Shown piece by piece: positions 1 through 7,098 of a stretch of 17,296 nt of DNA. The notes under the pieces are model-generated. The model made no database searches and was not told the DNA's origin. It saw only the letters and a program-made list of their open reading frames with translations. This stretch comes from Rhodobacterales bacterium UBA3080 (lineage in GTDB: Bacteria > Pseudomonadota > Alphaproteobacteria > Rhodobacterales > Rhodobacteraceae): positions 3,680 through 20,975 of the forward strand of contig DFBM01000089.1 in NCBI GenBank assembly GCA_002366645.1, read 5' to 3'. Numbering within the stretch: the first letter of the stretch is position 1; each line of letters opens with the position of its first letter. The translations under genes were made by a program, and so were the position numbers.

Positions 1-31
1 GTACACAACCCGTACACAACGCGTATGTACG
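1..31. repeat. Direct and inverted repeat upstream of recQ
   Basis: The nine bases GTACACAAC occur twice with an 11-bp period (1-9 and 12-20). Overlapping the second copy is an inverted repeat with perfect 6-bp arms, CGTACA (11-16) and TGTACG (26-31), separated by 9 bp. This is the size and shape of a dimeric regulator site. It lies about 80 bp upstream of the recQ start and may equally belong to a divergent gene beyond the left edge. No known consensus was recognised; it does not fit the alphaproteobacterial LexA pattern GTTC-N7-GTTC. Confidence 0.4.
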
Positions 32-110
32 ATTTTGGTTGGCGGTTTGTTAACTTTTATCGGCGATATTCTACTGGCCTCGGCGAATCGAGGCGGATAG
101 ATGTAAGGAT

Positions 111-2159
111 ATGAACCAGACTTCAGAACTCCTCCGATCCGTTTTTGGCTTTGACAGTTTCCGCCCTGGGCAGGAGGCGATTGTCGACGCGGTGAACGCC
201 GGAGAGGATGTTCTGGCGATCATGCCGACTGGTGGCGGCAAGTCGCTGTGCTTTCAGTTGCCCGCGCTGTGCCGCGACGGGGTGACGGTGGTGATCTCGC
301 CGTTGATTGCATTAATGCGGGATCAGGTGCGGGCCTTGCGCGAGGCCGGAGTCGAGGCGGGGTCGTTGACTTCGGGCAACACGGAGGAGGAAACCGAGGA
401 GGTTTTTCAGGCGCTGGATGAAGGCAGGCTAAAGCTGCTTTACATGGCACCTGAACGTCTGGCGAACGGCGGTGCGATCCAGTTGTTGTCGCGGATAAAT
501 GTGACGCTGCTGGCAGTGGACGAGGCGCATTGTGTTTCGCAATGGGGGCATGACTTTCGACCGGACTACCTGAAGATCGGGGCGCTGCGCAAACAGCTTG
601 GCAATGTGCAAGTGGCGGCCTTTACGGCGACGGCGGATGCGGAAACGCGGTTTGAAATCGGCAAGCGTCTGTTTGACGGCGAAAGCCCGACGACGTTTCT
701 GGAAGGGTTCGACCGACCGAATATTGCACTGGCGTTTCAGCCGAAAGACCAGCCACGCAAGCAATTGACGGAGTTTGTCGCGGCGCGGAAAGGTCAATCC
801 GGAATCGTGTATTGCTCCAGCCGGAACAAGACCGAAGTGCTGGCGCAAGCGTTACGGGGTGAAGGCCATTCGGCGTTGTATTATCATGCAGGAATGGATG
901 CAGAAGAACGCCGGTTGGCCGAGATCCGGTTTCAGCGTGAGGACGGGCTGATCGTTTGTGCAACTGTGGCCTTTGGCATGGGAATCGACAAGCCGGACAT
1001 CCGGTTCGTGGTGCATGCTGATTTGCCCAAATCGATTGAGTCGTACTATCAGGAAATCGGCCGCGCTGGGCGCGACGGCGCGCCGGCGGACACGCTGACG
1101 TTATACGGGGCGGATGATATCCGGCTACGGCGATCGCAGATAGACGAGGGGTTGGCACCGAATGATCGTAAGGGGGCGGACCATGCTCGTTTGAATTCCT
1201 TGTTGGGGTTGGCGGAGGCTTTGGGTTGCCGCCGTCAGGTCTTGCTGGAATATTTTGGCGATGATTTGGAAGCGCCTTGCGGGAATTGCGACTTATGCAC
1301 AACGCCGCCTGAGGTGTTTGACGGAACGGATGCGGTTCGCAAAGCGCTGAGCGCGATTTTACGGACGGGGGAGTATTTCGGGGTCGGGCATCTGACGGAT
1401 GTTTTGCTGGGCAGTATGACCGACAAGGTCAAGGCGCGGAACCATGATGCGCTGCCTACCTTTGGCGTCGGTAAAGAATATAACCGCAAGCAGTGGCAGA
1501 CGATTTTTCGGCAGATGATGGGGCATGATTTGATCCGGCCCGATGTGGAGCGGATGGGGGGCTTGGTTATGACCCAGAGCGCGCGGCCTATTCTGCGTGG
1601 CGAGGCGAGTATCGATTTGCGGATGGACACAATCCGCAGCGCCGGTCAGACGCCCTCGCGGCGGGCACCGGTGTCGTTGGTTGCCGAGGAGGACGAGCCG
1701 ATTTTGAGTGCGCTGAAAATGAAGCGGCGCGAGTTGGCGGAGACGTTGCGCGCGCCTGCGTATGTAATTTTCCCGGATAAGACCTTGATCGAAATGGCGA
1801 CCCATAAGCCCGCGACACTGGATGATTTCAGCCGATTGAACGGGGTCGGTGCGAAGAAGCTCGAGAAATACGGGAAGGTATTTCTGGCAGTGCTGAACGG
1901 GGATGCCGAAGAAATGCATCCCGCACGGCGAAAACTGGCGGGGAAGGCGGCGGGCGATGTATTTGACCAACTAAAGGCGGCCCAGCTGGATTTGGCGAAC
2001 GGCCCGCATGGCACAGAAAAGCCGATGTCTTGTAGCACGAGTGTTCTGGCGAAAGTGGCGGGACAAAAGCCTGCCTCGATGGAGGCTTTGGTGCGATTGA
2101 TTGGCGAAGCCAAAGCCGAACGGTTCGGCGACGCTTTTCTGGAGATTTGCCAACAGTAG
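111..2159 (+). CDS. recQ: ATP-dependent DNA helicase RecQ
   Basis: Encodes a 682-residue 3'-5' DNA helicase of the RecQ family, acting in recombination and replication-fork repair in the cytoplasm. Visible in order: the RecQ motif 0 region FRPGQ (17-21), Walker A TGGGKS (40-45), Walker B box DEAH (137-140) with the following aromatic-rich loop, motif VI region QEIGRAGRDG (314-323), and the zinc-binding cysteines C373, C390, C393 and C396 of the RQC part. An HRDC domain lies at about 530-600. The tail at about 617-680 looks like a second, more degenerate HRDC: it has the spacing LAKVAGQKPASMEAL, then ERFGDAFLEI. The start at 111 has AAGGA only one base upstream and a GGCGGA further up, so it is plausible but not strongly fixed. 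The gene converges on the DUF2849 gene with a 3-bp gap and no terminator hairpin between them. Confidence 0.95.
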   Translation: MNQTSELLRSVFGFDSFRPGQEAIVDAVNAGEDVLAIMPTGGGKSLCFQLPALCRDGVTVVISPLIALMRDQVRALREAGVEAGSLTSGNTEEETEEVFQALDEGRLKLLYMAPERLANGGAIQLLSRINVTLLAVDEAHCVSQWGHDFRPDYLKIGALRKQLGNVQVAAFTATADAETRFEIGKRLFDGESPTTFLEGFDRPNIALAFQPKDQPRKQLTEFVAARKGQSGIVYCSSRNKTEVLAQALRGEGHSALYYHAGMDAEERRLAEIRFQREDGLIVCATVAFGMGIDKPDIRFVVHADLPKSIESYYQEIGRAGRDGAPADTLTLYGADDIRLRRSQIDEGLAPNDRKGADHARLNSLLGLAEALGCRRQVLLEYFGDDLEAPCGNCDLCTTPPEVFDGTDAVRKALSAILRTGEYFGVGHLTDVLLGSMTDKVKARNHDALPTFGVGKEYNRKQWQTIFRQMMGHDLIRPDVERMGGLVMTQSARPILRGEASIDLRMDTIRSAGQTPSRRAPVSLVAEEDEPILSALKMKRRELAETLRAPAYVIFPDKTLIEMATHKPATLDDFSRLNGVGAKKLEKYGKVFLAVLNGDAEEMHPARRKLAGKAAGDVFDQLKAAQLDLANGPHGTEKPMSCSTSVLAKVAGQKPASMEALVRLIGEAKAERFGDAFLEICQQ

Positions 2160-2162
2160 CGG

Positions 2163-2393
2163 TTAGGCTACGGATGCTTGTGGCAGGTAGATCTCGGGCG
2201 CAGTGGCGAGCGCGGCATTTTTGACTTCACGCAAGCGGCGGGCAAAAGCGAGACGCCATTCCAGATCTTCTTCCTGCAGGTATTCGGCGATTTCGATATC
2301 GGGAGTCCATGCATCGCAACTGGTCAAGTACACGGTTTTTCCGTCCTGAACTTTTTCGGCGGCGATAACTTTCGGTGTGTATTGGATGGACAT
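2163..2393 (-). CDS. DUF2849 family small protein
   Basis: A 76-residue protein matching the pattern of the alphaproteobacterial DUF2849 family: YTPKV near the N-terminus, then a gap, then TVYLT and a W residue, and an alpha-helical middle with AEYLQEEDLEWRL. The function of the family is unknown. From memory of alphaproteobacterial genomes, it usually sits immediately upstream of the nitrite/sulfite reductase hemoprotein gene in assimilatory sulfate-reduction operons. Here it is not followed by those genes: the next gene is the convergent recQ, 3 bp away. The start at 2393 is preferred over an upstream in-frame ATG at 2438 because GGAG stands 6 bases ahead of it and because the extra residues are unlike the family. 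The Lrp gene diverges from it. Family call is by eye only. Confidence 0.75.
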   Translation of the reverse strand: MSIQYTPKVIAAEKVQDGKTVYLTSCDAWTPDIEIAEYLQEEDLEWRLAFARRLREVKNAALATAPEIYLPQASVA

Positions 2394-2399
2394 TTTAAT

Positions 2400-2403
2400 C
2401 TCC
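2400..2403 (-). promoter_or_regulatory. Ribosome binding site of DUF2849 gene
   Basis: GGAG on the minus strand, 6 bases before the ATG at 2393. It favours this start over the in-frame ATG 45 bases further upstream. Confidence 0.7.
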
Positions 2404-2463
2404 GATGTGTTTTGTTTTCTCCTATGATAGTAAAACATTGTTCTTGATTATGGATAGATGGCA

Positions 2464-2509
2464 GGAAAATTAAGGATATATTTCCGTCACTATCCGAAAA
2501 TGTGGAAAT
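2464..2509. promoter_or_regulatory. Alternating GGAAA/TTTCC half-sites, possible Lrp-type operator
   Basis: Three half-sites alternate in orientation in the intergenic region between the DUF2849 and Lrp genes: GGAAA (2464-2468), TTTCC (2481-2485) and GGAAA (2504-2508). The first two form an inverted repeat with a 12-bp spacer. The last two form ATTTCC/GGAAAT with an 18-bp spacer. The stretch is AT-rich. Lrp/AsnC proteins commonly autoregulate and bind multiple helically phased sites, so this is a reasonable operator candidate for the adjacent regulator; the link is inferred. Confidence 0.35.
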
Positions 2510-2536
2510 TCACCCACTAAACACCGAGAGGGTAGT

Positions 2537-2998
2537 ATGGCGTACCGAATAGATGGTCTTGATCGAAAAATCCTTTTTGAACTTCAGCGCGATGCTTCGC
2601 AGTCGTTGGACGAAATCGCGCGTAAAGTTGATTCGTCTAAGACGCCAGTGTGGAATCGAATCCGCAAAATGAAGGAGGCTGGAGTGATTTTGCGAGAGAC
2701 GGTTTTGCTCTCGCCGGAGGCGCTAGGGCTGGAGGCTTGTTTCTTTGTCTTGGTGCGCACGTCCGAGCATGACGCGGAGTGGCAGGCGGTATTTTTGAAA
2801 ACCTTGCGGCAGCGCCCGGAGGTGCTGGAGGCACATCGGCTGGCTGGTGACATCGACTATATTTTGAAAGTGCGGGTTGAAAATGCCAAGGCGTATGATG
2901 CGTTCTATCAGGCGCTGATTGCCAACGTGAAGATTTTCAACGTCACGGCGTTGCTGTCGATGGAGGAGATAAAGTCGACGACGATGCTTCCGGTTTGA
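2537..2998 (+). CDS. Lrp/AsnC family transcriptional regulator
   Basis: A 153-residue regulator of the Lrp/AsnC (feast/famine) family, about the usual length of 150-165. The N-terminal helix-turn-helix covers about residues 6-52, opening with the family signature GLDRKILFELQRDASQSL and continuing with IARKV and the recognition helix around TPVWNRIRKM. The C-terminal RAM effector-binding domain covers about 65-145, with LAGDIDYILKV as its core strand. The ATG at 2537 follows GAGAGGG with a 4-base gap. The gene diverges from the DUF2849 gene across 143 bp that holds a set of alternating half-sites. In Rhodobacterales I recall an Lrp-type gene next to cysteine/sulfite-reduction genes, so a sulfur-related role is possible. 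The effector and targets cannot be read from the sequence. Confidence 0.9.
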   Translation: MAYRIDGLDRKILFELQRDASQSLDEIARKVDSSKTPVWNRIRKMKEAGVILRETVLLSPEALGLEACFFVLVRTSEHDAEWQAVFLKTLRQRPEVLEAHRLAGDIDYILKVRVENAKAYDAFYQALIANVKIFNVTALLSMEEIKSTTMLPV

Positions 2999-3006
2999 GG
3001 GGCGCA

Positions 3007-3037
3007 TTAAAAAACCCGGACGGAAGACCGCCCGGGT
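3007..3037 (-). terminator. Intrinsic terminator of glnK-amtB
   Basis: Read on the minus strand, the hairpin ACCCGG-G-CGG / CCG-T-CCGGGT (6 bp plus 3 bp around one mismatch, 4-base loop; arms at 3014-3023 and 3028-3037 on the plus strand) is followed directly by a run of six T. This is a textbook rho-independent terminator for transcripts coming from amtB. On the plus strand there is no T-run after the hairpin, so it should not efficiently stop transcripts from the Lrp gene. Confidence 0.9.
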
Positions 3038-3044
3038 AAGTTGT

Positions 3045-3064
3045 CCGAGGCGCTAACGCCTAGG
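3045..3064 (-). repeat. Second stem-loop in the amtB 3' untranslated region
   Basis: Perfect 5-bp arms AGGCG (3048-3052) and CGCCT (3057-3061) enclose the loop CTAA. Flanking CC/GG can extend the stem past one mismatch. It lies between the amtB stop codon and the terminator hairpin and has no T-run of its own, so it may stabilise the mRNA 3' end rather than terminate transcription. Confidence 0.5.
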
Positions 3065-3082
3065 AGGGAATAGCTTGCAAGA

Positions 3083-4426
3083 TTAGCTGCGGGAGAACTC
3101 GGGGTATGCTTCCATGCCCAGTTCAGCCATATCCAGACCGTTGATTTCTTCTTCCTGCGAAACCCGAATGCCCATTGTCATTTTCAGGATAGACCAGACG
3201 ATGAAGGAAACTACGAAGACGAACACACCCACGATGATGATCGGAACGATCTGACCAACTAGGGTCGCATCAGGGTTTGTTAGTAGAACAGCTAGTGTGC
3301 CCCAGATACCTGCCAGCAAGTGAACAGGGATAGCGCCAACTGCGTCATCGATTTTCAGCTTGTCGAGGAATGGAACTGCGAAGACCACGATCACACCACC
3401 AACGGCACCGATCAGAGTTGCTTGACCCAGTGTAGGTGTTAGTGGTTCGGCTGTGATGGCTACCAGACCGGCAAGTGCGCCGTTCAGGATCATCGTAAGG
3501 TCAGGCTTTTTGTAGAGTAGTTGTGTCAGGGCAAGTGCTGCGATCACACCACCGGCTGCGGCAGCGTTTGTATTTGCGAAGATACGCGATACGTCTGCAA
3601 CGTCACCGATTGTGCCCATAGCCAACTGCGAGCCGCCGTTAAAGCCGAACCAGCCGAGCCACAGGATGAATGTACCCAATGTGGCTAGTGGAAGGTTGGA
3701 ACCCGGGAATGGAACTACGCGACCGTCTTTAGCATATTTGCCGATACGTGGGCCGAGGATAAGTGCGCCCGCCAAAGCAGCCCAGCCACCTACGGAGTGA
3801 ACAACAGTCGAGCCAGCGAAATCAAGGAAGCCGAACTGGGTGTCGAGGAAACCACCGCCCCATTTCCAGCTAGCCTGGATTGGGTAGATAAGACCTGTCA
3901 GGATGATCGTGAAGATCAGGAAGGGCCAAAGTTTGATGCGTTCGGCCAGAGTACCGGAAACGATCGATGCGGTTGTTGCACAGAACATCAACTGGAAGAA
4001 GAAGTCGGAGCCGGTCGAGGCATAGCCGATGTCGTCAGCGTTTTCAGCCGAAACACCAACAGCTTCGAGAACGGCAACACCGAAGGCACCAAGGTAGCCG
4101 CCGGTTTCATCTGTACCGATGGACCAGTTGCCCAGTGGGTACATGACGTTGTAGCCGATCAGGTAGTAGAAAATGGCTGCTAGCGAGAACAGTACGACGT
4201 TTTTGGTTAGCTGCATTGTAACGTTTTTGGAACGCACAAGGCCGGCTTCTAGCATTGTGAAACCAGCGGCCATCCAGAACACCAGAAAACCACCCATAAG
4301 GAATAGTACGGAGTTAAGGATAAAGATTGTGTGCTCGGCGGCGTCTACGCCAGCCTCGGCAAGTGCGGGTGTCGATATCAGGGCGGTAGCCGCTGAAAGT
4401 CCCGCGAGTTTTGTAAACTTGTTCAT
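3083..4426 (-). CDS. amtB: Ammonium transporter AmtB
   Basis: A 447-residue inner-membrane ammonium channel of the Amt/Rh family. Residues 1-23 form a cleavable signal peptide ending ALA, followed by about eleven membrane segments, as in E. coli AmtB. The pore signatures are present: the AGFTMLEAGLVRSKN segment at 54-68, the twin conduction histidines H210 (in STVVHSVGGWAAL) and H369 (in AVGAIPVHLLAGIWGT), and the phenylalanine-rich gate region around 142-148. The cytosolic tail carries the EEEINGLDMAELGMEAYPE segment at 425-443, which is typical of channels closed by GlnK. The start at 4426 is chosen over an in-frame ATG at 4450 because GGAG stands 5 bases upstream and a signal peptide follows at once. 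It is 20 bp downstream of glnK, in one operon that ends in a clear terminator. Confidence 0.96.
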   Translation of the reverse strand: MNKFTKLAGLSAATALISTPALAEAGVDAAEHTIFILNSVLFLMGGFLVFWMAAGFTMLEAGLVRSKNVTMQLTKNVVLFSLAAIFYYLIGYNVMYPLGNWSIGTDETGGYLGAFGVAVLEAVGVSAENADDIGYASTGSDFFFQLMFCATTASIVSGTLAERIKLWPFLIFTIILTGLIYPIQASWKWGGGFLDTQFGFLDFAGSTVVHSVGGWAALAGALILGPRIGKYAKDGRVVPFPGSNLPLATLGTFILWLGWFGFNGGSQLAMGTIGDVADVSRIFANTNAAAAGGVIAALALTQLLYKKPDLTMILNGALAGLVAITAEPLTPTLGQATLIGAVGGVIVVFAVPFLDKLKIDDAVGAIPVHLLAGIWGTLAVLLTNPDATLVGQIVPIIIVGVFVFVVSFIVWSILKMTMGIRVSQEEEINGLDMAELGMEAYPEFSRS

Positions 4427-4431
4427 TGGTT

Positions 4432-4435
4432 CTCC
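4432..4435 (-). promoter_or_regulatory. Ribosome binding site of amtB
   Basis: GGAG within AGAGGAGA on the minus strand, 5 bases before the ATG at 4426, inside the 20-bp glnK-amtB gap. It fixes the amtB start and implies independent translation initiation within the operon. Confidence 0.8.
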
Positions 4436-4446
4436 TCTCAAGGGGT

Positions 4447-4785
4447 TCAAAGGGCTTCTTCGCCGGTTTCGCCTGTACGGATACGCAAGGCTTGCTCGAC
4501 ATCCATGACGAAGACTTTGCCATCACCGATTTTGCCGGTTTTGGCTGTTTCGCCTAGGGTCTCGACGATCTTGGCAACGTCACTGTCAGCGACGGCCATT
4601 TCGAGTTTGATTTTAGGAACGAAATTTACGACGTATTCTGCGCCACGGTAAATTTCGGTGTGGCCGGATTGACGGCCATAGCCTTTAACTTCGGAAACCA
4701 TGAGGCCTTGCACGCCGATGGACGTTAGGGCTTCGCGGACTTCCTCCAGTTTGAAGGGTTTAATTACGGCGATGATAAGTTTCAT
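4447..4785 (-). CDS. glnK: Nitrogen regulatory protein P-II (GlnK)
   Basis: A 112-residue PII signalling protein, exactly the length of GlnK/GlnB. It begins MKLIIAVIKPFKLEEVREAL. The T-loop (about 37-55) carries the uridylylation-site tyrosine Y51 in the motif RGAEY, and the B-loop has KTGKIGDGKVFV (82-93) for ATP/ADP and 2-oxoglutarate sensing. PII trimers bind and plug the cytosolic face of AmtB when nitrogen is plentiful, and linkage to amtB identifies this copy as GlnK rather than GlnB. The start at 4785 is fixed by AAGGAGG four bases upstream; an in-frame ATG at 4842 would add 19 residues that do not belong to the family. Control should come from the AT-rich region upstream. I could not find a -24/-12 promoter with correct spacing. 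Confidence 0.97.
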   Translation of the reverse strand: MKLIIAVIKPFKLEEVREALTSIGVQGLMVSEVKGYGRQSGHTEIYRGAEYVVNFVPKIKLEMAVADSDVAKIVETLGETAKTGKIGDGKVFVMDVEQALRIRTGETGEEAL

Positions 4786-4789
4786 GGGG

Positions 4790-4796
4790 CCTCCTT
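4790..4796 (-). promoter_or_regulatory. Ribosome binding site of glnK
   Basis: A perfect AAGGAGG on the minus strand, 4 bases before the ATG at 4785. It rules out the longer in-frame start at 4842. Confidence 0.85.
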
Positions 4797-4884
4797 GTTG
4801 CGTTGAGCGGTGTTGGGGCACATTCTTACTAGAGCGTCGCAAGATGAAGGTTTCAGGGTGAGGAAAGCTGCGAATTCCAGTGAT

Positions 4885-4966
4885 TTGTGGTTAAATTATG
4901 CACACAAATACCATAATGGCTAAAAATTAATCACAAAATGGAAGTTCTGCATGGCAAAGAATTGCC
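4885..4966. promoter_or_regulatory. AT-rich divergent control region between glnK and the PBP gene
   Basis: This 246-bp intergenic interval (4786-5031) has an AT-rich core. It holds an inverted repeat ATTATG/CATAAT with an 11-bp spacer (4895-4917) and a second inverted repeat GGCAA-AGAA-TTGCC (4953-4966). On the minus strand CATAAT (4900-4895) could be a -10 element for glnK, although the -35 candidate TTTAGC 18 bases upstream is weak. On the plus strand TTGTGG (4885-4890) and TACCAT (4909-4914) are 18 bases apart and could serve the PBP gene. The repeats look like operator sites, possibly for a nitrogen regulator. All promoter assignments here are tentative. Confidence 0.35.
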
Positions 4967-5031
4967 GAAAGTTCAGAATCGCCCTCCACACCGAAGGAAA
5001 AACCGACTAGTCAGGGGATAACGAAAAAAAT

Positions 5032-7098
5032 ATGAGCAGGCGGCCCACAAAAATGGCCAAGACCAAATCGGCAAAACCTCGCAAGGGGGCAGTTAAACCC
5101 GCCCAAAAGGGATTTTTGGCGCGCGCTTTCGGCTGGATATTCCGGACGGTTTTCCGTGTGATATGGTGGGTGGGCATCCGCGCGACTTTGGTTGGTGCGA
5201 TCGGGTTGGCGCTTTGGGTCGGGTATTATTACGTGGCTTTGCCGCCGATGGAGCAACAGCTTGACGGGCGGGCTGGCGGTTCGGTTGTGTTGCTGGACCG
5301 TGACCGCGAGATTTTTGCGTGGCGGGGCGAACAGTTTGACGGCTCGCTACGGGCGGGGACGGTTTCGCCGCATCTGAAGAACGCGGTGGTCGCGACCGAG
5401 GACAAGCGGTTCTACAGCCATTTCGGTATCAGCCCGCGCGGAATTGCCAGCGCTATTCGTATCAACCTGCGCGAAGGTCGTGGACCGTTGTCGGGGCATG
5501 GCGGTTCGACGTTGACGCAGCAGGTGGCCAAGTTGTTGTGTCTGGGAGAGGACCTGCCGGAAGCAGAATGCCGTCAGCAGACCATCCTGCGCAAGATCAA
5601 GGAAATCCCCTATTCCGTCGCGATGGAGCTGAAGTACGAAAAAGACGATATCCTTTCGATCTATCTGAACCGGGCCTATCTTGGTGCCGGGGCGCAGGGC
5701 TTTGAAGCGGCGGCGCAACGGTATTTCGGCAAGTCGGCGCGTGAAGTGAATGTCTCGGAGGCTGCGATGCTGGCAGGGCTGTTGACGGCACCGTCACGCT
5801 ACGCACCGACCAGAAACTTGCAGCGGGCGCAGGATCGTTCAACCGTTGTGCTTGGCTTGATGCAGGCGCAAGGATATTTGACCCGTATCGAGGCAGAGCT
5901 GGCATTGGCGAGCCCTGCGACCTTGTCGCAAGCGGCACAGGAACGGGCGGGCGGGTATTTCGCTGACTGGATCATGACCGACGCTCCGTCTTTCCTGACG
6001 CGGGATACGGGCGAGGATGTCGAGATACTGACGACCTTTGATCGCGGTATCCAGAAAGCGGCAGAAGATGCGCTAACGTATATTTTTGAGAACAAGGTGC
6101 GCGAAGGGTCTAAGGCGCAGGCGGCGATTGTTGTAATGTCGGCAGACGGCGCCGTTCGTGCCATTGTCGGCGGGCGTCAAATCAACGGAGCGGGGCAGTT
6201 TAACCGCGCGACGCAAGCGCTGCGGCAGCCGGGGTCATCGTTCAAGCCGTTTGTCTACGGGGCGGCGCTGGAATCCGGCATGCATCCGTTTGATATCGTC
6301 GTGGACGAGCCGATTACCATCGATGTACCCGGATCCGGCCCATGGAGCCCGCAAAATTATTCGCGTGAGTACTTTGGCCGCCTGCGGTTGGTCGATGCGA
6401 TGGCGAATTCCCTCAACACTGTTGCGGTACGTCTGACCGAGGAGGTCGGGCGTAACAAGGTTCGGGCGATGGCGGTGGATTTCGGAATAACTTCGCCGCT
6501 GGCGGATGGGCCGGCACTGGCGCTGGGTGTTTCCGAGGCGACGTTGTTGGAAATGACGGGGGCGTACGCCGGAATTCTGAACGGCGGGCGGCAGGCATTG
6601 CCCTATGGGTGGCTCGATTTGCGTCTTCGTGGCGAGGATCAAGTGTTGATGAGTCTGGACCGGACCAATGGTTTCCGGGTGCTGGACGAACGTGCCGCCG
6701 GATATCTGGTCTATATGATGTCGCAGGTTGTCGAAGTTGGCTCCGGTGCCCGTGCGGCGTTGGGTGATCGTCCTGTGGCGGGTAAAACCGGCACGACGCA
6801 AGGGGCGCGGGATGCGTGGTTTATCGGGTTTACCGCTGACTATGTGGCGGGCGTCTGGATGGGATATGACGACAATTCCAAACTAACCGGCGTAACCGGT
6901 GGTGGACTGCCGGCCGAAATCTGGCGCGAAACGATGACGCGGGTGCATGAGGGTTTGCCGGTACGGCCGCTGCCGTTGATCGATCCGAATAGTGAGCCGC
7001 CGCGCATCGTTAGTGAAATCGATTCTCTGGTCGAGGACGTCAGCAACAATTTGCTTGAGAGCCTGATAAACAGCCTATTCGGTCCGCCGCGTCGCTAG
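5032..7098 (+). CDS. Bifunctional penicillin-binding protein (class A, PBP1A-like)
   Basis: A 688-residue class A penicillin-binding protein that polymerises glycan strands and cross-links peptidoglycan in the periplasm. It has a basic cytosolic N-terminus, a single membrane anchor at about 42-70, and a GT51 glycosyltransferase domain at about 85-265 with the catalytic glutamate E123 in ATEDKRFYSHFGI and the GGSTLTQQ motif. The transpeptidase domain follows, with S402-x-x-K405 (SSFKPF), S460-L-N462 and K585-T-G587. All catalytic motifs are intact. It is shorter than typical PBP1A (about 800 or more residues) and has little C-terminal extension. ATG 5032 has no well-spaced Shine-Dalgarno; an in-frame ATG at 5053 is an alternative start. 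The last 24 bp overlap the convergent lpxK gene. Confidence 0.93.
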   Translation: MSRRPTKMAKTKSAKPRKGAVKPAQKGFLARAFGWIFRTVFRVIWWVGIRATLVGAIGLALWVGYYYVALPPMEQQLDGRAGGSVVLLDRDREIFAWRGEQFDGSLRAGTVSPHLKNAVVATEDKRFYSHFGISPRGIASAIRINLREGRGPLSGHGGSTLTQQVAKLLCLGEDLPEAECRQQTILRKIKEIPYSVAMELKYEKDDILSIYLNRAYLGAGAQGFEAAAQRYFGKSAREVNVSEAAMLAGLLTAPSRYAPTRNLQRAQDRSTVVLGLMQAQGYLTRIEAELALASPATLSQAAQERAGGYFADWIMTDAPSFLTRDTGEDVEILTTFDRGIQKAAEDALTYIFENKVREGSKAQAAIVVMSADGAVRAIVGGRQINGAGQFNRATQALRQPGSSFKPFVYGAALESGMHPFDIVVDEPITIDVPGSGPWSPQNYSREYFGRLRLVDAMANSLNTVAVRLTEEVGRNKVRAMAVDFGITSPLADGPALALGVSEATLLEMTGAYAGILNGGRQALPYGWLDLRLRGEDQVLMSLDRTNGFRVLDERAAGYLVYMMSQVVEVGSGARAALGDRPVAGKTGTTQGARDAWFIGFTADYVAGVWMGYDDNSKLTGVTGGGLPAEIWRETMTRVHEGLPVRPLPLIDPNSEPPRIVSEIDSLVEDVSNNLLESLINSLFGPPRR

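Noticed and set aside
622..1302. 226-codon open frame on the minus strand inside recQ
   Set aside because: Proline/arginine-rich shadow of a GC-rich helicase gene; the plus strand carries all RecQ motifs.
3014..3037. Bidirectional terminator also serving the Lrp gene
   Set aside because: The T-run exists only on the minus-strand side of the hairpin.
4427..4450. Longer amtB start at 4450
   Set aside because: It would overlap the glnK stop and add eight residues before the signal peptide, whereas ATG 4426 has a well-placed GGAG.
4953..4966. sigma54 -24/-12 promoter for glnK or the PBP gene
   Set aside because: TGGCA and TTGC are present, but the GG-to-GC spacing is nine bases in either orientation, not ten, which normally abolishes sigma54 promoters.
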